From Clostridioides difficile ATCC 9689 = DSM 1296 (GTDB taxonomy: Bacteria; Bacillota; Clostridia; Peptostreptococcales; Peptostreptococcaceae), in the NCBI RefSeq assembly GCF_001077535.1, contig NZ_CP011968.1, forward strand, positions 62,001 to 126,000: a DNA stretch of 64,000 nucleotides, written 5' to 3'. A model generated the notes under the pieces. The model saw only the letters and a list, made by a program, of their open reading frames with translations. It had not been told where the DNA came from and made no database searches. Shown here piece after piece: positions 56,517 to 64,000 of this stretch. The position numbers and the translations under genes are program-made. Positions within the stretch are counted from its first letter, which is position 1. Each line of letters starts with the position of its first letter.

Positions 56517-57167
56517 ATGAGAATAATATTACTTGGACCTCCAGGTGCTGGTAAAGGTACTCAGGCGGCAGGAATAGTAGAAAAATACAATATACCTCAT
56601 ATATCAACAGGAGATATATTCAGAAAGAATATAAAAGAGGGAACAGAACTTGGAAAAAAAGCTAAAGAATACATGGACCAAGGTTTATTAGTACCAGATG
56701 AGTTAACTGTAGGTTTAGTTACTGATAGAATATCTCAAGAAGATTGTAAAAATGGATTTATGTTAGATGGATTTCCAAGAAATGTAGCACAAGGAGAACA
56801 TTTAGATATCTTCTTAAAAAATGCTGGTATATCACTAGATAAAGTTGTCAATATTGAAGTTGATAAGAGTATATTAGTGTCTAGAGCAGTTGGTAGAAGA
56901 ATATGTAAGTCTTGTGGAGCTACTTACCATGTTGAGTTTAATCCTCCTAAAGTAGAAGGTGTATGTGATGTATGCCAAGGAGAATTATATCAAAGAGCTG
57001 ATGATAATGAAGAAACTGTATCTAAGAGAATACAAGTTTATCTAGATGAAACTAAGCCTTTAGTAGATTATTATAGCAAACAAGGTATAATAGCAGATAT
57101 AAAAGGTGATCAAGCAATAGATAAAGTATTTGAAGATATTGTCGCAGCCTTAGGAAGTGGAAAATAA
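56517..57167 (+). CDS. adk: Adenylate kinase
   Basis: 216 residues; interconverts AMP + ATP and 2 ADP. P-loop G-P-P-G-A-G-K-G-T at residues 7-15. The long LID domain carries Cys130, Cys133, Cys150 and Cys153, the zinc-stabilized Gram-positive form. I use ATG 56517, with GGAG at 56504-56507 upstream; the ATG at 56502 overlaps that site. The map start codon directly adjoins its stop. Confidence 0.96.
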   Translation: MRIILLGPPGAGKGTQAAGIVEKYNIPHISTGDIFRKNIKEGTELGKKAKEYMDQGLLVPDELTVGLVTDRISQEDCKNGFMLDGFPRNVAQGEHLDIFLKNAGISLDKVVNIEVDKSILVSRAVGRRICKSCGATYHVEFNPPKVEGVCDVCQGELYQRADDNEETVSKRIQVYLDETKPLVDYYSKQGIIADIKGDQAIDKVFEDIVAALGSGK

Positions 57168-57914
57168 ATGATTATCTTGAAATCAAAAAAAGAAATAGAA
57201 CTTTTAAGAGAAGCAGGTAAAATAGTTGCTGACACTCATGAAGTTTTAAGAAAAGCTATTTCTCCGGGAATATCTACTTTAGAATTAGATAAAATAGCTG
57301 AAGAGAATATAAGAAAATACAATGCAGAACCTTCTTTTAAAGGATATGGAGGTTTTCCAGGAAGTATATGTGCTTCTATCAATAGAGAGGTAGTACATGG
57401 TATTCCAGGAGAAACTATATTACAAGAAGGTGACATTGTAAGTTTGGATATAGGAGCCTATTATAAAGGATATCATGGTGATTCTGCGAAAACTCACGGA
57501 GTAGGCATGATATCTGAAGAAGATAGGAAATTGATAGAAGTAACTAGAGAAAGCTTCTATGAAGGAATAAAATTTGCTAAATTAGGATATAGACTTTCAG
57601 ATATCTCACACGCAGTACAAACACACGTTGAGAAACATGGTTTCTCGGTAGTTAGAGATTTAGTGGGTCATGGAGTTGGAGCAAATCTTCATGAAGACCC
57701 ACAAGTACCTAATTATGGACTCCCAGGAAAAGGACCAAGACTTAGAGAAGGAATGGTTATTGCTATAGAGCCAATGGTTAATGCAGGTCGTTATCATGTA
57801 AAGACTCTATCAGATGGGTGGACGACTGTTACAATAGATGGAAAAAAATCAGCTCATTATGAGCATACGATAGCAATTACTGAACATGAACCTTTGATAT
57901 TGACAAAGTTGTAA
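57168..57914 (+). CDS. map: Methionine aminopeptidase, type I
   Basis: 248-residue enzyme removing N-terminal methionine from nascent proteins. Metal ligands are found in [12 protein letters not shown] (two Asp), G-H-G-V-G (His), and E-P-M and E-H-T-I (Glu). ATG 57168 directly follows the adk stop with only a weak ribosome-binding site, so translation is probably coupled. Confidence 0.96.
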   Translation: MIILKSKKEIELLREAGKIVADTHEVLRKAISPGISTLELDKIAEENIRKYNAEPSFKGYGGFPGSICASINREVVHGIPGETILQEGDIVSLDIGAYYKGYHGDSAKTHGVGMISEEDRKLIEVTRESFYEGIKFAKLGYRLSDISHAVQTHVEKHGFSVVRDLVGHGVGANLHEDPQVPNYGLPGKGPRLREGMVIAIEPMVNAGRYHVKTLSDGWTTVTIDGKKSAHYEHTIAITEHEPLILTKL

Positions 57915-57935
57915 TTTAAAAAGTAGGTGAAAAAA

Positions 57936-58205
57936 GTGCTATCAGATAATTTAAGTATAGGTCAAGTTGTTAAAGTTTCATTAGGACGAGATAAAGGAAA
58001 TTTATTCTTTGTAGTCAAAATAATTAATAATGAATATGTATTAATAGCTGATGGAAAAAAGAGAAAACTTGACAAACCTAAGTTAAAGAAAGTGAAGCAC
58101 TTAAAAAAATATAATTTTATTAATGATGAAGTTAGAAAAAGAGTAGTATCTGGACAAGAGATTACAGATTCTTTTTTAAGAGCTGAACTTACTAAGTTAA
58201 ATTAG
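57936..58205 (+). CDS. KOW-domain RNA-binding protein, L14e-like
   Basis: 89 residues with a KOW fold in the first half (G-Q-V-V-K-V-S-L-G-R-D-K-G-N) and a basic K-L-D-K-P-K-L-K-K-V-K-H patch, as in the small conserved protein found between map and infA in many Firmicutes. I start it at GTG 57936, with TAGGTGA upstream; the GTG at 57927 overlaps that site. Probably ribosome- or RNA-associated; exact function unknown. Confidence 0.82.
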   Translation: MLSDNLSIGQVVKVSLGRDKGNLFFVVKIINNEYVLIADGKKRKLDKPKLKKVKHLKKYNFINDEVRKRVVSGQEITDSFLRAELTKLN

Positions 58206-58242
58206 ATAATTTAACTTATTGAAATGGAGGGCTGGTTAGTTA

Positions 58243-58461
58243 ATGGCCAAAAAAGATGTTATAGAATTAGAAGGTACAGTTTCAGAAGCTTTACCTAATG
58301 CTATGTTCAAAGTTAAACTAGAAAATGGACATGAGATATTATGCCACATTTCTGGAAAGCTAAGAATGAACTTCATAAGAATTCTTGAAGGTGACAAGGT
58401 GAATGTTGAACTTTCTCCATATGACCTTACAAGAGGAAGAATTACTTGGCGTAAGAAGTAG
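58243..58461 (+). CDS. infA: Translation initiation factor IF-1
   Basis: 72-residue OB-fold factor that sits in the 30S A site during initiation. [11 protein letters not shown] near the start and [12 protein letters not shown] are typical. TGGAGGG lies before the ATG. Confidence 0.97.
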   Translation: MAKKDVIELEGTVSEALPNAMFKVKLENGHEILCHISGKLRMNFIRILEGDKVNVELSPYDLTRGRITWRKK

Positions 58462-58478
58462 ACTATATTAATATTTAG

Positions 58479-58610
<132 letters not shown>

Positions 58611-58628
58611 GAAATTATTACTAGCATT

Positions 58629-58658
58629 TTGTTAAATTTTATAGTATAATACTATATT
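58629..58658 (+). promoter_or_regulatory. Weak candidate promoter before rpsM
   Basis: TTGTTA (58629-58634) and TATATT (58653-58658) are 18 bases apart in a 152-base gap, larger than other gaps in the cluster. A TATAAT at 58645 has no spaced -35. Read-through from upstream could serve equally. Confidence 0.3.
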
Positions 58659-58762
58659 GTGATGTTAACAAAAGAACGTTAAAATCGTTGAACAATCTGG
58701 CGTAGGATTGGCATATGATGTGAAGTTTTAAACACTAAAAACTATGTGTAGGAGGTGCGATC

Positions 58763-59134
58763 ATGGCAAGAATAGCTGGGGTAGATTTACCTAGAGAAAA
58801 AAGAGCGGAGATAGGCTTAACTTATATATATGGTATAGGTAAAGCAACTGCTAACGAAATATTAGCTAAGGCTGAGATAAATCCAGATACTAGAATAAAA
58901 GATTTATCAGAAGATCAAGTTAATGAGTTAAGAAAAGTTATAGATGACGATTTCTTAGTTGAAGGTGACTTAAGAAGAGAAATTGCTTTAAACATAAAGA
59001 GATTAAGAGATATAAAATGTTATAGAGGAATAAGACACGCTAAAGGTCTTCCATTAAGAGGACAAAGAACTAAGACTAATGCTAGAACTAGAAAAGGTCC
59101 TAGAAAAACAGTATCTCGTAAAAAGAAAAAATAA
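58763..59134 (+). CDS. rpsM: Ribosomal protein S13 (uS13)
   Basis: 123 residues. Helix-two-turn-helix protein in the 30S head with a basic C-terminal tail toward the P-site t[13 protein letters not shown] opening and [14 protein letters not shown] are diagnostic. AGGAGGTG upstream. Confidence 0.97.
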
Positions 59135-59169
59135 ATAAATAATAACTAGATGAAGGAGGGAAAAGGAAA

Positions 59170-59568
59170 ATGGCTAAACCAAAAAAGAAAGTTACACGTA
59201 TTAGAAGAAGAGAACGTAAAAATATAGAACGTGGTCATGCTCATATACAATCAACTTTCAATAATACAATAATAACTTTAACTGACGTTCACGGAAATGC
59301 TATATCTTGGGCAAGTTCTGGACAATTAGGATTCAAAGGATCAAGAAAATCAACTCCATTTGCATCTCAAATGGCTGCTGAAACAGCTGCAAAAGCTGCG
59401 ATGGAACACGGACTAAAAAGTGTTGAGGTATTCGTAAAGGGGCCAGGTTCAGGAAGAGAAGCTGCAATAAGAGCTTTACAAGCAACTGGACTAGAAGTAA
59501 CTATGATAAAAGACGTTACTCCAATCCCACATAACGGATGCAGACCACCAAAGAGAAGAAGAGTGTAA
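59170..59568 (+). CDS. rpsK: Ribosomal protein S11 (uS11)
   Basis: 132 residues, 30S platform. I-Q-S-T-F-N-N-T-I, the G-P-G-S-G-R-E motif and the [13 protein letters not shown] tail are diagnostic. GAAGGAGGG precedes it. Confidence 0.97.
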   Translation: MAKPKKKVTRIRRRERKNIERGHAHIQSTFNNTIITLTDVHGNAISWASSGQLGFKGSRKSTPFASQMAAETAAKAAMEHGLKSVEVFVKGPGSGREAAIRALQATGLEVTMIKDVTPIPHNGCRPPKRRRV

Positions 59569-59599
59569 TTAATAAGAGTACAATAGGAGGTGTAGATAA

Positions 59600-60223
59600 A
59601 TGGCAAGATATACAGGTGCATCATGTAGACAATGCCGTAGAGAGGGAATGAAATTATTCCTTAAAGGTGATAGATGTTATACAGACAAATGTGCTATAGT
59701 AAAAAGAAACTATGCTCCAGGTCAACATGGCCAAGGAAGAAAGAAAGTTTCTAACTATGGATTACAATTAAGAGAAAAACAAAAAGTTAAAAGAATATAT
59801 GGAGTTTTAGAGACTCAATTTAGAAATTTATATGAACGTGCTGAAAATATGCCTGGTAAAGCAGGTGAGAACTTATTAAGTTTATTAGAGAGAAGATTAG
59901 ATAATGTAGTTTACAGAATGGGACTAGCATCTTCTAGAAAAGAAGCTAGACAATTAGTGACTCATGGTCATTTCACTTTAAATGGAAATAAAGTAGACAT
60001 ACCTTCATTAATAGTTAAGGTTGGAGATGTTATAGAAGTTAAAGAGAAATCAAGATCTTCTGCAAAATTCAAAAATTTAGTAGAAGTTAACTCAAGAATA
60101 GCTCCTAAGTGGTTAGAAGCTAATGTAGAAGGAATGACAGCAAAAGTAGTTGGTGTTCCAACAAGAGAAGATATAGATCTTGAGATAGCAGAGCACTTAA
60201 TCATAGAACTTTACTCTAAATAA
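59600..60223 (+). CDS. rpsD: Ribosomal protein S4 (uS4), zinc form
   Basis: 207 residues. Cys9, Cys12, Cys26 and Cys31 near the N-terminus form a zinc site. An S4 RNA-binding domain lies at about 98-160 ([10 protein letters not shown]). It is a primary 16S rRNA binder and a general antiterminator. AGGAGGTG precedes it. In Bacillus rpsD is separate; here it is in the alpha operon as in E. coli. Confidence 0.97.
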   Translation: MARYTGASCRQCRREGMKLFLKGDRCYTDKCAIVKRNYAPGQHGQGRKKVSNYGLQLREKQKVKRIYGVLETQFRNLYERAENMPGKAGENLLSLLERRLDNVVYRMGLASSRKEARQLVTHGHFTLNGNKVDIPSLIVKVGDVIEVKEKSRSSAKFKNLVEVNSRIAPKWLEANVEGMTAKVVGVPTREDIDLEIAEHLIIELYSK

Positions 60224-60300
60224 TAAGCACACTTTTAAAAATTATTTTAAAATTTTGTTTACCCTCAGTGGATTACTGAATTTTAAGGAGGGTTTTGTCC

Positions 60301-61248
60301 ATGATAGAAATAGAAAAGCCAAAAGTAGATATAGTTGAGCTTAGCGAAGACTATAGATATGGTAAGTTTGTTATAGAGCCTCTAGAAAGAGGATATGGAA
60401 TAACTATAGGTAACGCATTAAGAAGAATATTATTATCATCATTACCAGGTGTAGCAGTGAATGCTATAAAAATAGATGGAGTTCTTCATGAATTTTCAAC
60501 AATACCTGGTGTTAAAGAAGATGTTACTGAGATAATATTAACTTTAAAAGAGCTTTCAGCAACTATAGATGGTGAAGGAAGTAGAACACTTAAAATAGAA
60601 GCTCAAGGACCATGCTCTATCACAGGTGCAGATATAATCTGTCCTCCAGATGTTGAAATATTAAGTAAAGATTTAGCAATAGCTACATTAGATGATAATG
60701 CTAAACTTAATATGGAGATATTTGTAGATAAAGGTAGAGGTTATGTTTCTGCTGAAGAAAATAAAACAGAGAATGTTCCAATAGGTGTTTTACCTGTAGA
60801 TTCAATATATACTCCTGTTGAGAAGGTTAGTTATCATGTGGAAAACACAAGAGTTGGTCAAAAAACAGATTATGATAAATTAGTACTAGAAGTTTGGACT
60901 AATGGTAGTATAAATCCTCAAGAGGGAATATCATTAGCTGCAAAGGTATTAGTTGAGCATTTAAACTTATTTATAGACTTAACTGAACATGTAAGTAGTG
61001 TTGAAATCATGGTAGAAAAAGAAGAAGATCAAAAAGAAAAAGTTCTTGAAATGACTATAGAAGAATTAGATTTATCAGTTAGATCATATAACTGTTTAAA
61101 GAGAGCGGGAATTAATACAGTTGAAGAATTAGCTAATAAATCTGAGGATGATATGATGAAGGTTAGAAACCTAGGTAAGAAGTCATTAGAAGAGGTAATA
61201 CAAAAACTAGAAGAACTTGGATTGGGATTAAAACCAAGTGAAGAATAG
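60301..61248 (+). CDS. rpoA: RNA polymerase alpha subunit
   Basis: 315 residues. The N-terminal assembly domain (to about 230) includes [15 protein letters not shown] linker (E-K-E-E-D-Q-K-E) leads to the C-terminal domain that binds UP elements and activators ([13 protein letters not shown]). ATG 60301 is preceded by AAGGAGGG; the TTG at 60295 is too near it. rplQ follows in 20 bases. Confidence 0.97.
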   Translation: MIEIEKPKVDIVELSEDYRYGKFVIEPLERGYGITIGNALRRILLSSLPGVAVNAIKIDGVLHEFSTIPGVKEDVTEIILTLKELSATIDGEGSRTLKIEAQGPCSITGADIICPPDVEILSKDLAIATLDDNAKLNMEIFVDKGRGYVSAEENKTENVPIGVLPVDSIYTPVEKVSYHVENTRVGQKTDYDKLVLEVWTNGSINPQEGISLAAKVLVEHLNLFIDLTEHVSSVEIMVEKEEDQKEKVLEMTIEELDLSVRSYNCLKRAGINTVEELANKSEDDMMKVRNLGKKSLEEVIQKLEELGLGLKPSEE

Positions 61249-61268
61249 CGAGCAAAGGAGGGATAAGA

Positions 61269-61610
61269 ATGGCTAAGTACCGTAAATTAGGACGTGAAAC
61301 AGCTCACAGAAACCTTATGTTAAGAAACTTAGTAACTTGCTTACTAAGAAGTGGAAGAATAGAAACTACAGTGACTAGAGCGAAAGAAACTCGTAGAATG
61401 GCTGAAAAGATGATAACTCTTGCTAAGAGAGGAGATCTTCATGCTAGAAGACAAGTTTTAGCTTATGTTATGGATGAAACAGTAGTTAATAACTTATTCA
61501 CAGATTTAGCTCCAAAATATGCTGAGAGAAATGGTGGATACACTAGAATAATAAAAATAGGGCCAAGAAAAGGCGATGCTGCTGAAATGGCTTTTATAGA
61601 ATTAGTATAG
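61269..61610 (+). CDS. rplQ: Ribosomal protein L17 (bL17)
   Basis: 113 residues near the tunnel exit. [10 protein letters not shown] opening is diagnostic. AAAGGAGGG upstream. Last gene of the ribosomal supercluster; a terminator follows. Confidence 0.96.
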   Translation: MAKYRKLGRETAHRNLMLRNLVTCLLRSGRIETTVTRAKETRRMAEKMITLAKRGDLHARRQVLAYVMDETVVNNLFTDLAPKYAERNGGYTRIIKIGPRKGDAAEMAFIELV

Positions 61611-61616
61611 TAAGGA

Positions 61617-61656
61617 AAGGATTAGGCTTGATGGCTTAATCTTTTTTTTATTTTTT
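61617..61656 (+). terminator. Intrinsic terminator after rplQ
   Basis: An 8-bp stem (61620-61627 with 61634-61641, one wobble) with loop TTGATG, extended by A-T pairs, followed by a long T run. It ends the S10-spc-alpha transcript. Confidence 0.85.
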
Positions 61657-61667
61657 TGACTAAGGTA

Positions 61668-61676
61668 TGATATAAT
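61668..61676 (+). promoter_or_regulatory. Extended -10 promoter of ecfA1-ecfA2-ecfT
   Basis: TGATATAAT (TG at 61668-61669, TATAAT at 61671-61676) is an extended -10 element. The -35 is weak; the TTGACT at 61656-61661 is too close to serve. It lies 54 bases before ecfA1. Confidence 0.55.
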
Positions 61677-61729
61677 AATGTGTAAAATGATTTTTATAAG
61701 TTATTGCTTACTAAAAGGAGTATGAGTTA

Positions 61730-62563
61730 ATGGATAATATAGTAAAGGTAAATAATATTTCGTTTGAGTATATTACAGATGAAGCAAAACTTAAAGCAAT
61801 AGATAATTTAAGCCTAGATGTTAAAAAAGGAGAATTTGTTGCGATAATAGGACATAATGGTTCTGGTAAGTCTACTTTATCTAAAAACTTAAATGCTATT
61901 CTTATGCCTACTGAAGGAAATATTCTTATTGATGATATGGATACTAAAGAAGAAGAAAGATTATGGGATATAAGACAAACTGCAGGCATGGTATTTCAAA
62001 ATCCAGATAATCAAATAGTTGCTACTATAGTAGAAGAAGACGTTGCATTTGGACCTGAGAACTTAGGTATAGAACCAAAAGAAATAAGACGAATTGTAGA
62101 GGAGTCTTTAAAAAGTGTAGGTATGTATGATTTAAGAGATAGACAGCCTCATTTGTTATCAGGAGGTCAAAAGCAAAGAGTTGCAATAGCAGGAATTATT
62201 GCTATGAGGCCTAAATGTATAATATTTGATGAAGCAACAGCAATGTTAGATCCATCTGGAAGAAAAGAAGTTATGAAAACAATAAAAAGACTTAATAAGG
62301 AAGAAAATATAACTGTTATACATATAACGCACTTTATGGAAGAAGCAGTAGAAGCTGATAGAGTTGTAGTTATGGAAAAAGGAAAGAAAATCTTAGAGGG
62401 AACTCCTAGAGAAGTATTCAGTAAAATAAAGATGTTAAAGGAAATCGGTTTAGATGTACCTTGTATGACAGAGTTATCTAGTTTATTAATAGAAGAAGGT
62501 ATAAATATTAGTAGTGATATATTAACTGTGGATGAGATGGTGATGGAATTATGTCAATTATAG
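61730..62563 (+). CDS. ecfA1: ECF transporter ATPase EcfA1
   Basis: 277-residue ABC ATPase of the energy-coupling factor module. Walker [10 protein letters not shown] near 44-52, signature L-S-G-G-Q-K-Q-R near 140-147, and Walker B I-I-F-D-E-A-T. It pairs with EcfA2 and EcfT and is shared among several substrate-binding S components (vitamins, metals), none of which is in this window. Overlaps ecfA2 by 13 bases. AAGGAG precedes it. Confidence 0.95.
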   Translation: MDNIVKVNNISFEYITDEAKLKAIDNLSLDVKKGEFVAIIGHNGSGKSTLSKNLNAILMPTEGNILIDDMDTKEEERLWDIRQTAGMVFQNPDNQIVATIVEEDVAFGPENLGIEPKEIRRIVEESLKSVGMYDLRDRQPHLLSGGQKQRVAIAGIIAMRPKCIIFDEATAMLDPSGRKEVMKTIKRLNKEENITVIHITHFMEEAVEADRVVVMEKGKKILEGTPREVFSKIKMLKEIGLDVPCMTELSSLLIEEGINISSDILTVDEMVMELCQL

Positions 62564-63417
62564 TAAAGAATTTAACACATATATATAATGAAGGGATGCC
62601 TTTTGCAAGTAAGGCACTTGATGATGTTTCTTTTGAGATTAAAGATAGAGATTTTGTTGGTCTTATAGGTCATACAGGCTCAGGAAAATCTACATTAATA
62701 CAACATTTAAATGGATTACTAAAGCCTTCCTCAGGAGAAATATTTATAAATGATTTTAATATAACAGATAAAAACTTGAATTTAACTGAGATTAGAAAAA
62801 GAGTAGGGGTTGTATTTCAATATCCAGAATACCAATTGTTTGAAGAAACGATTGATAAAGATATAGCTTTTGGACCCTCTAATTTAGGCTTAGAGGAGTC
62901 TGAGATACATAACAGGGTAAAAGCATCAATGGAAGCTGTAGGACTTGATTATGAGGGATTTAAAGACAAATCTCCTTTTGAATTATCTGGGGGACAAAAG
63001 CGTAGAGTAGCAATTGCTGGAGTTATAGCCATGAACCCAGAAGTTCTCATATTGGATGAACCAACTGCTGGTCTTGACCCTGGTGGAAGAGATGAAATTT
63101 TTAACTTAATAAAAGACTTACATGAAAAAAAGAATATGACTATAATACTATCATCACATAGTATGGATGATATGGCAAAGTTAGCAAAAACTTTAATTGT
63201 TATGAATCATGGTAGCGTAGAATTTATGGGAACTCCTAGAGAAGTATTTAAATCAAATGCTAGTAAATTAAAAGATATAGGATTAGATATTCCACAAGTT
63301 TTAGAGCTTGCATTGAAATTGAGAGAAAAAGGCTTTGACATCAGTGAGGATATATTGACTTTAGAAGAAGCAAAACAGGAAATATTAAAAGTTGTGAGAG
63401 GACGAGGATTATGTTAA
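62551..63417 (+). CDS. ecfA2: ECF transporter ATPase EcfA2
   Basis: 288-residue partner ATPase. Walker [10 protein letters not shown] near 42, signature L-S-G-G-Q-K-R-R, and Walker [12 protein letters not shown]. The C-terminal extension resembles that of EcfA1 (L-K-D/E-I-G-L-D-I/V-P), used in dimerization and coupling. It overlaps both neighbours (13 and 7 bases), a tight translational unit. Confidence 0.95.
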   Translation: MSIIVKNLTHIYNEGMPFASKALDDVSFEIKDRDFVGLIGHTGSGKSTLIQHLNGLLKPSSGEIFINDFNITDKNLNLTEIRKRVGVVFQYPEYQLFEETIDKDIAFGPSNLGLEESEIHNRVKASMEAVGLDYEGFKDKSPFELSGGQKRRVAIAGVIAMNPEVLILDEPTAGLDPGGRDEIFNLIKDLHEKKNMTIILSSHSMDDMAKLAKTLIVMNHGSVEFMGTPREVFKSNASKLKDIGLDIPQVLELALKLREKGFDISEDILTLEEAKQEILKVVRGRGLC

Positions 63418-64000
63418 AAGATATAACTATAGGGCAATACTACCCAACAAGTTCTGCTATTCATAAATTAGATCCAAGGATAAAGCTTGTAGCGACAATT
63501 GTATTTATGGTATCTATATTTGTAGTAAATAAATTTTGGCCTTATATAGTAGTTTTATTATGTTTATTAGCTATGATAAAATTGGCTAATATACCAGTCA
63601 AATATATTGTTAAGGGTGTTAAACCTCTTAAATGGATTATTTTGTTTACATTTCTTATAAATATTTTTTTCTTACCAGGTGATGAAATATGGTCATTTGG
63701 ATTTTTAGCTATTACAAAACAGGGTCTAAGACAAGCAATTTTTATGGCAATAAGATTAATATTTTTAGTAGTTGGTACATCATTGCTTACTTTAACAACT
63801 TCACCAATAGAATTAACTGATGGAATAGAGAGATTGTTGAATCCATTTAAGAAAATTGGTTTGCCAGTTCATGAACTTGCAATGATGATGACAATTGCTT
63901 TACGTTTTATTCCTACATTGTTAGATGAGACAGACAAAATAATGAAGGCTCAGATGTCTAGAGGTGCAGATTTTGAAAGTAAGAATCTTATAAATAGAGC
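63411..64000 (+). CDS. ecfT: ECF transporter transmembrane component EcfT (partial)
   Basis: The reading frame is open from ATG 63411 to the end of the window (196 complete codons). It overlaps ecfA2 by 7 bases. Hydrophobic helices alternate with loops, and the coupling motif A-Q-M-S-R-G (the A-x-x-R-G type that contacts the ATPases) appears near residue 184. The 3' end, probably about 70 codons with the second coupling helix, lies outside the window. Confidence 0.93.
   Translation, partial: MLKDITIGQYYPTSSAIHKLDPRIKLVATIVFMVSIFVVNKFWPYIVVLLCLLAMIKLANIPVKYIVKGVKPLKWIILFTFLINIFFLPGDEIWSFGFLAITKQGLRQAIFMAIRLIFLVVGTSLLTLTTSPIELTDGIERLLNPFKKIGLPVHELAMMMTIALRFIPTLLDETDKIMKAQMSRGADFESKNLINR

Overview
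The window is low-GC Firmicute DNA. Its gene content and order fit Clostridioides difficile or a very close relative. Support comes from a 7-alpha-hydroxysteroid dehydrogenase gene lodged between rplL and rpoB, adjacent bacterial-type and archaeal-type prolyl-tRNA synthetases, ThyX in place of ThyA, two tuf genes, and an RpoB whose rifampicin-region residues fall at His502 and Arg505, the numbering used for that species. Nearly every gene is on the + strand, in the direction expected of highly expressed genes near an origin. No rRNA, tRNA, insertion sequence, phage or CRISPR array was seen.

Layout. (1) 1-280: tail of a sugar:cation symporter. (2) 725-6645: a SorC-type regulator followed by an acetoin dehydrogenase complex (acoA, acoB, acoC, acoL), closed by a terminator with a perfect 20-bp stem. 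The lipoyl domain sits on E3 (AcoL), while E2 (AcoC) has two subunit-binding domains and none. (3) 7017-14730: a -24/-12 (sigma-54) promoter, a LevR-type sigma-54 activator, galactitol-family PTS IIA, IIB and IIC, a small membrane protein, a class II aldolase and a lipoate-protein ligase. (4) 15004-26939: isoprenoid genes (ispD, ispF), a T-box-controlled proS, a second proS, gltX, a 51-codon small gene, cysS, mrnC, thyX, rlmB, a NYN-domain nuclease and sigH. (5) 27013-61610: the tufA-rpmG-secE-nusG-rplKAJL-hdhA-rpoBC-rpsLG-fusA-tufB-S10-spc-alpha supercluster. (6) 61730 to the end: ecfA1, ecfA2 and the start of ecfT, the energizing module of ECF vitamin and metal transporters.

How the parts connect. 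The aco complex needs lipoylation, and a lipoate ligase lies one operon downstream. The PTS activator carries PTS-like domains, including a C-terminal IIA domain related to the IIA encoded next to it, so transport state can feed back on the operon's own sigma-54 promoter. In the ribosomal supercluster, control appears to be split among several sigma-A promoters (before rplJ, hdhA, rpoB, rpsL and rpsJ), an L1-like RNA site before rplA, an L10-type attenuated leader before rplJ, and intrinsic terminators after tufA, rplL, tufB and rplQ.

Most of the window is ordinary housekeeping sequence. The observations I would follow up are the lipoyl domain move from E2 to E3, the sigma-54 circuit, the 34-bp palindrome at the hdhA promoter, the perfect palindrome before tufB, the terminator-like element just before the second proS, the low-complexity tail of ribosomal protein S3, and the missed small gene before cysS. 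All functional calls rest on reading the sequence and on remembered family features; no database search was run.
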